A model generated the notes under the pieces. The model did not search any database, was not told where the DNA came from, and saw only the letters and a program-made list of their open reading frames with translations. From the NCBI RefSeq assembly GCF_900547735.1, contig NZ_URHZ01000009.1, positions 29,861-93,860 on the forward strand: a stretch of DNA of 64,000 nt, given 5' to 3'. Positions 42,404 to 50,142 of this stretch are shown here, in pieces. How positions within the stretch are numbered: the first letter of the stretch is position 1; every line of letters begins with the position of its first letter. This stretch comes from an uncultured Clostridium sp. (GTDB lineage Bacteria; Bacillota; Clostridia; Lachnospirales; Lachnospiraceae). The position numbers and the translations under genes were made by a program.

Positions 42404-44338
42404 CTATTTTCCTTCGGAGGGAAACTGGGCGTATACCACGTCGCGGTACATATCCACGCCTCCCCGGTCCGGCATGGCGGACTGCACTCCCTTTCTCGTG
42501 ATGCTGAGCCCCGCACAGTACGTCGCAAAGCCGATTGCATGGACCAGGGAAACGCCTTCGCTTAAGTAGACCGCCAGGGCGCTTATAAACGCGTCGGCTC
42601 CTCCCGTCGTATCCACCGGCTGGAAATCCGCCGCCGGAAAATACCGGGAACATTCCTCGTTTTTCAAATAACACCCGTCTTTTCCAAGAGTGATAATCAC
42701 GTTTTTTGCCCCCAGCCTCCAGAGGCGGTCCGCCTTCCGCTCCATCGAATCATTGCCCGGGACAAGCTGTTCCAGCTCTTTCCTGTTGGGAACAAAATAG
42801 GTGATTCCGTCGATAAACTGCCTGTCCAGCACGTCGACTCCGGAAGGTTTTAAAATGATATCGATTCCTTTCCGTTTGCAGAGAGCCACCGCATAACTGG
42901 CCGCCTCGGTCGGAATCTCCAGGGACAGAAGACAGTATTTCGCCTCGTCGAACAGGTCCTCGTTTTTCTGTATCTGTACCCCGTTCAGTTTCTGGTTGGC
43001 TCCCGGGTATATCACGATGGTGCTCTCCCCCCGGTTAAAATCAGACACATTGATGTAGGCTTTTCCGGTAGGCGACAGTCCATCGAACAGAATTCCGTTT
43101 GTGTGGACCTTGTTTGTAACGAGGGCATTATAAATCTCTTTGCCTTCCCTGTCGTTTCCAAGGCAGCCGACCAGATAAACTTTTCCCCCCAGCTTGCTGG
43201 CGCCTACCGCCTGGTTGGCTCCCTTTCCTCCCGGCAGGAGCAGGGCATCATCCGCAATCAGAGTTTCCCCATCCGCCGGGATATGGGGGACGGAGATGGT
43301 GACATCCATATTCATACTGCCGACCACCACCAGCTTTTGTCCCCGGCTCTGCGCCGCCGGAAGCGAGGTGCTCTCCCTCTCCCTGATTGTAAAGGGAATC
43401 ACGGCCGGCGGCTTCTTATACTCCTCTTTCGTCTCAATCAGCTCTACCAGCTCGCTGACCGCCGCCTTCCCAAAGGTGGGAAGCATACAGGCAACCGAGG
43501 TGACCGGCGGGTTTAACAGCTCCAGATAGGTGGAATCCTGTCCGCAGAGGACGGAAACATCATCCGGTATCAGTACGCCCAGCTCCTGGAATCTCTGATA
43601 GAGATAGATGGCATTTTCCACACTCCCGCAGAAAACAGCGGTGCAGTTGTTGGAAAACCAGCTCTTAAACTTCTCTTTCCCGTCCCCGTCCGTCTCGTCC
43701 CAACGGAAAATCCGGCCCGCCTCATAGGGAATCCCCGCCTCATAAAGCGCCCTCTTATAGCCGTCCTCCATCCCGGTGCCTGCCGAAAAGATACATCCGA
43801 TGTTGACATGCTCCTTTTGCAGCAGATACCGGGAGGCCTCATATCCGATGGAACTCTCGTCGTAAATAACGGCGGAGGTTCCCTCCATATTTCCCACATC
43901 GGCTCCCAGAATTACGCAGGGCTTATCCGCCAGCCCAATCTGCTCTATCAGCCCTTTTCTGTCCCTGAAGTTTCCAATCAGAAGGAAACCGTCTACGTTC
44001 CGGCTTCCCATCACCTTCATCTGGCGCTCCTCATGTTTCTTCACTCCATCGAGCGTATAGACGACAATGCTGTATCCGCTCTTGGACGCCTGCTTCTCAA
44101 TCACTCCCAGGATCGGCGTATATTCCGTATCCCCCTCTGCGATAAGTACACTGATCAGATGGCTTTTTCCCGACATGTTCTTTCTTATTTTGGAATAGGG
44201 AACGTACTGATATTCCCTCACCACCTCAAGTACCCGCTTTCGCGTCTTTGCACTGATATCCTGGTCTTTCCCGTTTATCACCTTTGAAACGGTCGAGACC
44301 GAAACTTCCGCAATTGACGCAATATCTCTGATATTAAT
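42404..44338 (-). CDS. LacI regulator fused to PfkB/ribokinase domain
   Basis: About 644 residues. Residues 1-55: LacI HTH (NIRDIASIAEVSVSTVSKVINGK). ~60-320: periplasmic-binding-like ligand domain. ~345-640: a complete PfkB kinase (VVVGSMNMDVTISV, LLPGGKGANQAVGASKLGG, NRKELEQL, DTTGGADAFISAL; note GGAD in place of GAGD). No stop or ribosome site separates the halves. The only well-placed ribosome site (GGGAGG) is 8 nt before ATT, giving the standard LacI start (M)NIRDIA; GTG codons further up are less plausible. It probably senses ribose or its phosphate and controls the adjacent rbsK operon. At least three GAAAC/GTTTC sites lie upstream. Confidence 0.9.
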   Translation of the reverse strand: MNIRDIASIAEVSVSTVSKVINGKDQDISAKTRKRVLEVVREYQYVPYSKIRKNMSGKSHLISVLIAEGDTEYTPILGVIEKQASKSGYSIVVYTLDGVKKHEERQMKVMGSRNVDGFLLIGNFRDRKGLIEQIGLADKPCVILGADVGNMEGTSAVIYDESSIGYEASRYLLQKEHVNIGCIFSAGTGMEDGYKRALYEAGIPYEAGRIFRWDETDGDGKEKFKSWFSNNCTAVFCGSVENAIYLYQRFQELGVLIPDDVSVLCGQDSTYLELLNPPVTSVACMLPTFGKAAVSELVELIETKEEYKKPPAVIPFTIRERESTSLPAAQSRGQKLVVVGSMNMDVTISVPHIPADGETLIADDALLLPGGKGANQAVGASKLGGKVYLVGCLGNDREGKEIYNALVTNKVHTNGILFDGLSPTGKAYINVSDFNRGESTIVIYPGANQKLNGVQIQKNEDLFDEAKYCLLSLEIPTEAASYAVALCKRKGIDIILKPSGVDVLDRQFIDGITYFVPNRKELEQLVPGNDSMERKADRLWRLGAKNVIITLGKDGCYLKNEECSRYFPAADFQPVDTTGGADAFISALAVYLSEGVSLVHAIGFATYCAGLSITRKGVQSAMPDRGGVDMYRDVVYAQFPSEGK

Positions 44339-44375
44339 ATGACACACCTCCCGGACCCCTCGAACCTGCACTATA

Positions 44376-44542
44376 TTTCCGAAACGTATTTCATGTCTTA
44401 AACGTAATTGTTTTCACAATTTTCGTCAAACCGTTTCGGAAGTTTCATGATTACTACAGGATATACAGATTTGTTTTTGTATGGATTGCACAAAGAATTG
44501 AAATTAATCAGATGTATCAGGAAATGTACGAAACATGTTTCG
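44376..44542. promoter_or_regulatory. LacI-type operator cluster
   Basis: CGAAACATGTTTCG at 44529-44542 is a perfect 14-bp palindrome. TTCCGAAACG (near 44378) and CAAACCGTTTCGGAA (near 44428) repeat its half-site. All lie upstream of the LacI-kinase gene, suggesting autoregulation. The remaining 44543-44904 holds no convincing gene. Confidence 0.68.
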
Positions 44543-44813
44543 GAAAAATAGTCTGGAACAACGGAAAATTTTGTATGCGAAACTTTTTATTGCCATTGAA
44601 CAAAAAATGGCTTTATACAGACAGTCAGGGGAAAAATGTTTCATGACTGTCTGCGTAAAGCCGTATCCTTATTTTTTAGTTTCCATATTTTTTAATTTAA
44701 TGCCGATGCCGATTTCACTTTGCAATACAACCTTTCAGGACACTGTCAGGTTCTTCGGGCACTGCGCCCTGGGACTTTTCCTCTGGACCCGTAATTTTCC
44801 GGTAATTCTGAAA

Positions 44814-44848
44814 TGAGCTCCCCGGCCGCCGCCGGAAAGCTCATTTTG
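44814..44848. terminator. GC-rich hairpin after the LRR gene
   Basis: TGAGCT.CCCCGGC and GCCGG.AAAGCTCA form a strong stem; TTTTGACTT follows on the plus strand. The T-run on the minus side is poor, so it is a moderate terminator call. Confidence 0.45.
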
Positions 44849-44904
44849 ACTTACTTCAGTATACCATCCCTTTGTAAATGCACCATTCGTCCTCTTACAG
44901 CCCG

Positions 44905-46872
44905 CTATTGGACCACCGTCACAGAATCGCTCAGCACTTCAAAGTTAGAGATTGGATTCTCTGTGCAAATCACTTCCCGAAGCCCTTTCAAACCGGAGAG
45001 CGGCGATATATCCGTCACGTAATTATCCGAGAAATCGATCAATTTAAGCGCCTCCATCGATGATGCAAATTCCAGATCCGTCAATTCATTTTCTTTAATG
45101 CTGAGTGCGTTCAGTCCTTTGAATTTCCCCAGGAACGACAGATGATCCGTGAGATTCACATCATCCCAGTTTACAGAGTAGATTCCGCCCCCTCCTCTGA
45201 CCGACACATTCTTATACAGTTTGATATGATCGATCTTCAGTTGTTCGAGGCTTGTATTATCCTGGATTTTATCAAAATTAATCTCACAATCCATACCGCT
45301 GATGTTCAAAGACTTCAGCGTCGGCATGTTGAAAATCCCGGAAATATCCTCATAAGTCTTTGTCCCGCTCAGGTTCAGGTTCTCAAGCGCGGGAAGTCTT
45401 GTGATAAAACGGTAGTCCCGTTCCGTCTGGCCAAACGAGGTGCAGTTTAAGGTGGTTAATTTCCCCAGGCCCTCAAAATCCGACGGATTATTTACTCTGC
45501 AGCCATCCAGCGTCATTGTCCTAAGCTCCGGCATGTTCCGCAGAAAAGCGGTATTCTCAAAGCTGTCCAGATACAACTCCTCCATGGCCGAAAGCGCGCT
45601 CAGCTCCGGCTCCGGGCAGCCGTATGGCAGCTCCAGCTTCAATTTTTTAAGATTTGTCAATCCGGATATCGCAGACATATCTTTCAGCTCGTCGCAGCGT
45701 TCTATGGTCAGGCTCTCCAGCCCCGTGCAGTTTTTAAGCGGCTCCAGATTCAGGAATGTTCCATAGCTTAAGTTCAGTTCCTTTAGTCCCTCCATCCCCG
45801 ACACAAAGCTGAAATCTTTTAACTTCTTTGAACTGATTGTCACCCTCTCCAGCCATGGCATCATACCGAAAACGGAAAAATCCATCCCCTCGTCATACAG
45901 ATCGACCGAAAGGGATTTCAGTGTTTTGACAGCGACCAGCTTCTTTGGCTCCTCAATCTGATCGCAGTTCAGACTCAGAATCTCCAGGTTCGGAAACTTT
46001 TCGGCTCCGTTAATGCTCACCTTGTCTCCCGATATGCCGATTTCCCGCATGGAATCCGCATCACCGATCAGTCCTGCCACACCGTTCAGACTGTCAAAGT
46101 ATCCGCTGATCCCTTCAAGATGCAGACCCGCAATTTCCTCCGATGTAAGTCCGCGGTTGGTTTTCAGTTTCTTTACCCCCGTAAACTTCGGCAGACTGGA
46201 TAAATTCATATTTACATAGTTGTCTCTGGGAAAGCTGACCCAGGTAAGTTCCGGCTCAGAAACTCCACTTTCTCCGTCGGCGGCTCCGTCAACGGAACCG
46301 GCATACGGATTATAAAAACTGTACCCAATCATCTCAAAATCGGCTGTGGTCCTGAATTCCAGCCATTGAATCTTTGCCAGTTGTTCATCGGTGATTAATT
46401 CCGCGGGCTGCCCATATACCTGCTCCGCAAATGCGGCAAGAATTCCCTCCAGCTTAATATTGTCTTCCTCTGTTTTTCCAATTCCTGCCGCACTTCCATT
46501 GACGGCGTCCGCAGACTGCTCACTATTTACCTTCACTTCATGATCCATCTTATAGCGCCGGTAAACGGCAGGGCCTCTCATCACGCCCAGTATCACAAAA
46601 AACAGCACGACGATCGCGACTCCGCGTTTCCAACCGTATGGTTCCCATCCTGTTTTTTTCTTTTCATGTATCTTGACCGGCTGATACTTAATCGGCTCCG
46701 GAATCTTTTTAAGAGAGGGATTACCCTCTCCCTCAGCCCCATTCCCCCCTGCCGTATCCCATTCAATCAAATATCTGGTTCCACAGTATTCACATATGGC
46801 ATAGTTGGGGTTTTCCGGGTCTATAATCATCGTTCCCTGACAAGCGGTACATCTCAATTCTGTAATTTTCAT
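44905..46872 (-). CDS. Membrane-anchored zinc-ribbon/LRR protein
   Basis: 655 residues. Residues 1-35: zinc ribbon with CxAC...CEYC (LRCTACQGTM, AICEYCGTRYLIEW). ~85-105: a single membrane helix (GVAIVVLFFVILGVM). Beyond ~150: at least 12 leucine-rich repeats of the SDS22/internalin-like 22-residue type (LKELNLSYGTFLNLEPLKN, LTNLKKLKLEL, PTLKSLNISGM). The zinc ribbon would be cytoplasmic and the LRR domain extracellular. Its ATG overlaps the stop of the partner gene (ATGA). Role unknown; could be a surface sensor. Confidence 0.82.
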   Translation of the reverse strand: MKITELRCTACQGTMIIDPENPNYAICEYCGTRYLIEWDTAGGNGAEGEGNPSLKKIPEPIKYQPVKIHEKKKTGWEPYGWKRGVAIVVLFFVILGVMRGPAVYRRYKMDHEVKVNSEQSADAVNGSAAGIGKTEEDNIKLEGILAAFAEQVYGQPAELITDEQLAKIQWLEFRTTADFEMIGYSFYNPYAGSVDGAADGESGVSEPELTWVSFPRDNYVNMNLSSLPKFTGVKKLKTNRGLTSEEIAGLHLEGISGYFDSLNGVAGLIGDADSMREIGISGDKVSINGAEKFPNLEILSLNCDQIEEPKKLVAVKTLKSLSVDLYDEGMDFSVFGMMPWLERVTISSKKLKDFSFVSGMEGLKELNLSYGTFLNLEPLKNCTGLESLTIERCDELKDMSAISGLTNLKKLKLELPYGCPEPELSALSAMEELYLDSFENTAFLRNMPELRTMTLDGCRVNNPSDFEGLGKLTTLNCTSFGQTERDYRFITRLPALENLNLSGTKTYEDISGIFNMPTLKSLNISGMDCEINFDKIQDNTSLEQLKIDHIKLYKNVSVRGGGGIYSVNWDDVNLTDHLSFLGKFKGLNALSIKENELTDLEFASSMEALKLIDFSDNYVTDISPLSGLKGLREVICTENPISNFEVLSDSVTVVQ

Positions 46873-47615
46873 GATTTTCCTGCTCCTGTAACCTGATTAT
46901 GTAATGCAATGACTTCATCCATGTCACGTGCGGCATCATATTCTTTGTTCTCATACATAAAATGATGATCATGAATGACGGACGGATTCCGTTTTACCAC
47001 CGCCTGTACAATCTCCACTGCATCTTTTTCCTTAATGGAAGTATTGATAAACGCCATCTTCTTATCATTGGAGTAGGCCACAAACGCCCGGTCATAACCG
47101 CCGTCCTGGCACCGGAACTTATTTGTATAAAAGCAAGCCACTAAATCCTCCATGCGTGCCATGGAAACTCCAATTCCCGGCATCTTGATGTAATGCGTTG
47201 TTATAAAACCCATCTTCTTTAAACTATTGGTGTCTTTCTGTTTTTCAAAACTGAACAGAATGGTTCCCGGTTCCCTGAACTCCTGATCTGCTTTCAGAAT
47301 CTCTGCTTCCGGAAGTCCCGTGTCTTTTTCATACTTTATCAGCCATTTGCCGTCCCGTGTCTTTTGCAGCTTAACGCCGCCTAAAACGAGCAGGATTCCC
47401 GGAATCACAAAGGCCCCGGCAAACATCAGTATCTGTATCATCTCCATCTCAAGAGTCATCTGAAATACTACTCCCAGCAATACGCCGATACCAACCAGCA
47501 TGCCGCCCGCCGCCGCCAGACCTTTTCCAAGTCCGGCCACACTGTACATAAATTTCAGCACACTTCCGTCTTTCGACATTTTGTTTTTCATTTTCTCATC
47601 CGGCTCAAATACCAT
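46869..47615 (-). CDS. Membrane protein, partner of the LRR protein
   Basis: 248 residues, unrecognised family. Two adjacent hydrophobic helices at about residues 30-55 and 60-82 (GLAAAGGMLVGIGVLLGVVF, MFAGAFVIPGILLVLGG) lie near the N-terminus, and the remaining ~165 residues should form a cytoplasmic domain. GAGGGAGAG precedes the ATG. Four-base overlap with the LRR gene shows translational coupling. I do not assign a function. Confidence 0.78.
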   Translation of the reverse strand: MVFEPDEKMKNKMSKDGSVLKFMYSVAGLGKGLAAAGGMLVGIGVLLGVVFQMTLEMEMIQILMFAGAFVIPGILLVLGGVKLQKTRDGKWLIKYEKDTGLPEAEILKADQEFREPGTILFSFEKQKDTNSLKKMGFITTHYIKMPGIGVSMARMEDLVACFYTNKFRCQDGGYDRAFVAYSNDKKMAFINTSIKEKDAVEIVQAVVKRNPSVIHDHHFMYENKEYDAARDMDEVIALHNQVTGAGKS

Positions 47616-47872
47616 TTTATCTGCTCTCCCTCTTAGTCAGTATAGTGAGTGAAACTATATTCATATTATCATGATATGAGAGGATATACAATGAGGTTTG
47701 GGAGCTGATTTTACTGTTTTTACTAAAGATTACTAATATTGAAAAAGCGTCATCAACTTCCTTTTAAGTATGGTTCCCACCTTTGAGTGAATATCAATCA
47801 GTAATAAAATTGGATATGTTTACACAATACCAGCATTGGGTTGAAATGGAATATATTATATAATGGGGCGGA

Positions 47873-47992
47873 TTGTACCTCGACAGAAAAAATGATATAA
47901 TACTTTATTCTTATGTTTGTTAAGGGCAGCAAATACGGAGAAATCCTCATTTTCTTTTATTAAACGAATTTGAGGTATCCGTATTTGCTGCA
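47873..47992 (+). ncRNA. Candidate structured RNA with long hairpin
   Basis: A good promoter (TTGTAC, 17 bp, TATAAT at 47896-47901) leads into GCAGCAAATACGGA...TCCGTATTTGCTGC, perfect 14-bp arms around a nested CCTCA/TGAGG stem (47927-47992). It could be a leader for the CD3324 gene or a free RNA. Behind it a 24-codon frame (48019-48093) begins like a signal peptide (MKRRLVGICLILSLLL) and then stops; probably a relic. The rest of 47616-47872 is AT-rich with no gene. Confidence 0.45.
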
Positions 47993-48158
47993 CCGCAATA
48001 AAATAGAAAGATGAGACCATGAAAAGGAGGCTTGTAGGTATATGCTTAATCCTATCGTTATTGTTGCGTAAGCAAAGCTATCGCAGCAAATAATAAATGA
48101 ATACGTGTTGCAGATAGTCTTTGCTGTTCCTGTAAAAACATTATTTAGGAGCACGAGA

Positions 48159-48434
48159 ATGAGTTATAAGAAAGCAACACACGTTCTGCCACAAGAATTA
48201 TTGCTAAAGGTTCAAGAGTACATTGATGGAGAATTTCTCTATATTCCCAGAGTTGCAGATAATAAAAAGAGCTGGGGAGACACAACCTCAACCCGTCAAG
48301 AGCTACGGGACAGAAACAGACAAATTTATGCGGATTATCTTGCAGGGATAAATATGGAAACCTTAGCTGAGAAATATTATCTATCTTTGAAAAGTATTCA
48401 ACGGATTGTCGGGCAGTTAAAAAATAATAAGTGA
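48159..48434 (+). CDS. CD3324 family protein
   Basis: 91 residues. MSYKKATHVLPQELLLKVQEYIDGEFLYIPR start and a C-terminal helix-turn-helix (MxLAEKYYLSLKSIQRIVGQLK). I recognise this as the small Firmicute CD3324 family, related to Mor-like DNA-binding domains. TTAGGAG precedes this ATG; a Met 18 codons earlier lacks a ribosome site. Likely a small regulator. Terminator hairpin follows directly. Confidence 0.82.
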   Translation: MSYKKATHVLPQELLLKVQEYIDGEFLYIPRVADNKKSWGDTTSTRQELRDRNRQIYADYLAGINMETLAEKYYLSLKSIQRIVGQLKNNK

Positions 48435-48477
48435 AAAACAGCTGATATGGCTTACTCAAAACCATATCAGCCGTTTT
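48434..48477 (+). terminator. Terminator of the CD3324 gene
   Basis: AAAACAGCTGATATGG and CCATATCAGCCGTTTT form a 15-16-bp stem with an 11-nt loop, overlapping the stop codon region; T's follow in CGTTTTCTC. Confidence 0.72.
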
Positions 48478-48564
48478 CTCATATTTATCTCATAAAAGAT
48501 CATTAGGTTGGGTTTGATAAGGTGTAATGTTAAAATCTTCTTATCAAAACAAAGGAGGTCCTTT

Positions 48565-48609
48565 ATGAAAAGAAGCTGTGAAAATCCACCTTTTTCTTTG
48601 GAGAAGTAA
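48565..48609 (+). CDS. Possible 14-residue leader peptide
   Basis: AAAGGAGG stands 7 nt before ATG AAA AGA AGC TGT..., a 14-codon frame ending 20 bp before the DUF1062 gene, which has its own GGAGG. It may be a leader peptide or the tip of a deleted gene; only its ribosome site supports it. Confidence 0.3.
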   Translation: MKRSCENPPFSLEK

Positions 48610-48629
48610 GACAAAGACGGAGGTGTAAG

Positions 48630-49190
48630 ATGAAAAAACTCACATGGGAAGTGCAATATCTTTCTTTGCCGGCAGTATCCAAACATTGTAAAAAATGTGG
48701 AAAAAAATCACACTTTTTTTGTTCAGAAAAATTCCGCGTGAATGCCCAACGGCGGGCATTGGACGTTTGGTTAATATATAACTGCTCGGATTGTAATACT
48801 ACATGGAACGCGAGAGTGCATTCCCAAATTTCCCCGCAATCTATAAATCCGGTGCAATTAGATGGCTTTCACAAAAACAACCAATCACTCGTAGAGGAAT
48901 ATGCAATGGATAGTGATTTTCTTTATAGAAATGGTGTTGATGAAGTTGAAGTCCCTCTTTACACAGTTATTGGTGATGACTTTCTTTTGGATGAAAATGT
49001 GGAACTTGAAATCAAAAGTAAGTATCCGTTTCCGGTAAAAGTTTCTTCATTGGTGAAACAGAAATTACATTTATCTCAAGCGGAATATTTACATCTGATT
49101 GAAAATAAAAATATAAAAAGTATTCCGGAACAGGATTTAAGGAAATGTAAAGTAAAGAACAATATGACACTTGTTTTTCAATCAGAATAG
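48630..49190 (+). CDS. DUF1062 domain protein
   Basis: 186 residues recognised as DUF1062: N-terminal VSKHCKKCGKKSHFFCSEKFRVNAQ with a first CxxC, LDVWLIYNCSDCNTTWN with the second CxxC, forming a zinc ribbon, then a C-terminal beta-rich half (VSSLVKQKLHLSQAEYLHLIE). ACGGAGG precedes the ATG. Function not known; common in Lachnospiraceae as a solitary gene. Base composition is AT-rich like the rest of the island. Confidence 0.84.
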   Translation: MKKLTWEVQYLSLPAVSKHCKKCGKKSHFFCSEKFRVNAQRRALDVWLIYNCSDCNTTWNARVHSQISPQSINPVQLDGFHKNNQSLVEEYAMDSDFLYRNGVDEVEVPLYTVIGDDFLLDENVELEIKSKYPFPVKVSSLVKQKLHLSQAEYLHLIENKNIKSIPEQDLRKCKVKNNMTLVFQSE

Positions 49191-49283
49191 CAGTACGTCA
49201 ACTGCCATAATATTTTATGAGGTGTCGGATATGAGTGAATGTAAGATGCTATATCTGGTATTTTATGTTGAACGGCGATATAT

Positions 49284-49333
49284 GACAAAGTCGCTGCAAG
49301 CCCTGTAAAATCAAGGTTTGTAGCGGCTTTGTC
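49284..49333. repeat. Inverted repeat GACAAAG...CTTTGTC
   Basis: GACAAAGTCGCTGCAAGCC faces GGTTTGTAGCGGCTTTGTC over a 12-nt loop (17 of 19 paired). It could be a terminator of the DUF1062 gene or a transposon end; the adjacent transposase relic makes the second possible. The rest of 49191-49412 shows no gene. Confidence 0.5.
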
Positions 49334-49412
49334 TAGTCTGTGAAACTGTTTCTGTAAATAGCCAAATAAGAGAGCTTCCGTGATAAAATAAAAATCATAG
49401 GAGGCCTTTATT

Positions 49413-49475
49413 ATGGCAAGAGAAAAGGAACCGGTACACAAAGTGGAAATGACATATTTTAAAGCTCCCAACTAG
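49413..49475 (+). pseudogene. 5' relic of an IS256-type transposase
   Basis: ATAGGAGG precedes ATG and 20 codons reading MAREKEPVHKVEMT..., which matches the usual N-terminus of IS256/mutator-family transposases in clostridia, before the frame diverges and stops. The remainder of the element has been lost. Recognition is from memory of the family and is based on about 14 residues. Confidence 0.5.
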
Positions 49476-49494
49476 GCAGGATATTTACCTCGAC

Positions 49495-49630
49495 TTGCAT
49501 TTTCTTTTCTTATAATGTATAATGAGTACATAAAAAGAGCATCTGCCCACAAGGTGGAAGCCATAAGGTCTATTTACGTCCTACATGAGGACGCGCCTAT
49601 CCTGTTTGGCTGACAGGGTAGGCATTTTTT
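49495..49630 (+). ncRNA. Antisense RNA antitoxin of a type I TA locus
   Basis: Promoter TTGCAT (49495-49500), 17-bp spacer, TATAAT (49518-49523) predicts a start near 49530. The RNA would hold a GTCCT...AGGAC hairpin (49578-49592) and ends in a terminator GCCTATCCTGT/ACAGGGTAGGC (49594-49623) plus six T's. It runs toward and overlaps the 3' end and 3' untranslated part of the toxin mRNA on the other strand, the txpA/RatA layout. Confidence 0.72.
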
Positions 49631-49721
49631 ATTTCTTATTATACCTGTCTATGTAGGTCAGTAATGCGATTAGGAACGTGCCGCCCAAGAAGAGCAAACT
49701 CAAAATTTCAAATGTCCCCAT
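49629..49721 (-). CDS. TxpA-like hydrophobic toxin peptide (putative holin-like toxin)
   Basis: A 30-residue peptide: start MGTFEILSLLFLGG, a single membrane helix continuing FLIALLTYI, then a charged tail DRYNKK. This is the pattern of type I toxins annotated as 'putative holin-like toxin' (TxpA/BsrG relatives), which depolarise the membrane when overexpressed. GGGAGG lies 8 nt before the ATG. A candidate promoter TTGATT-17-TAAGAT lies about 90 bp upstream on the minus strand. It is shorter than common gene-finder cut-offs and easily missed. Confidence 0.78.
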   Translation of the reverse strand: MGTFEILSLLFLGGTFLIALLTYIDRYNKK

Positions 49722-49730
49722 ACCACACCA

Positions 49731-49756
49731 CCTCCCTTCTTTGGTAAGATGGGAGG
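49731..49756 (-). promoter_or_regulatory. Ribosome-site-sequestering stem of the toxin mRNA
   Basis: In the toxin leader, CCTCCC (complement of 49751-49756) can pair with the Shine-Dalgarno GGGAGG (complement of 49731-49736) across a 14-nt loop. Such masking is typical of type I toxin messages. Confidence 0.6.
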
Positions 49757-49919
49757 CCGCCACCCTGTACACAGTGCTCATATGGAAATCTTATCACAGG
49801 ATTACAAATTAATCAATCTCCTTACGGCGCGCTTCCCGGCCGGCACCGGCACGGCAGTAGCGAGGTCTAAAAAAAGACCGAGTTTCAAAAAATAATGTCA
49901 CAGCAATGTCACGAGCCAT

Positions 49920-49960
49920 AAAAAAAACCCGGGAACCCTCATAAACACTAGGTTCCTGGA
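49920..49960 (-). terminator. Terminator of the retron operon
   Basis: On the minus strand CCAGGAACC pairs with GGTTCCCGG and is followed by eight T's, 180 bp after the last retron-linked gene. Between 49757 and 50142 I otherwise see only the toxin promoter and short repeats (AATGTCAC twice). Confidence 0.72.
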
Positions 49961-50142
49961 CTTTTGCCAATTATTCAAACTCGGCAAATTCATGGTTCTT
50001 CCTAAACTATTTTGTTTAAATTGCATGTAGAAAATGCTTCTATATTATCTCAATTACATATCTTCTTCTGGCTTACTGATTTTCTGTTGCCAAAATGTTG
50101 CCATATATTTTTTACATATTCTTAAAATGAAAAACTATTGTT

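Noticed and set aside
44535..44816. A 93-codon plus-strand frame after the LacI operators
   Set aside because: No ribosome site, no recognised motif, and it overlaps the operator palindrome.
49178..49471. A 97-codon minus-strand frame
   Set aside because: It covers an inverted repeat and the transposase relic on the other strand; no ribosome site and no family likeness.
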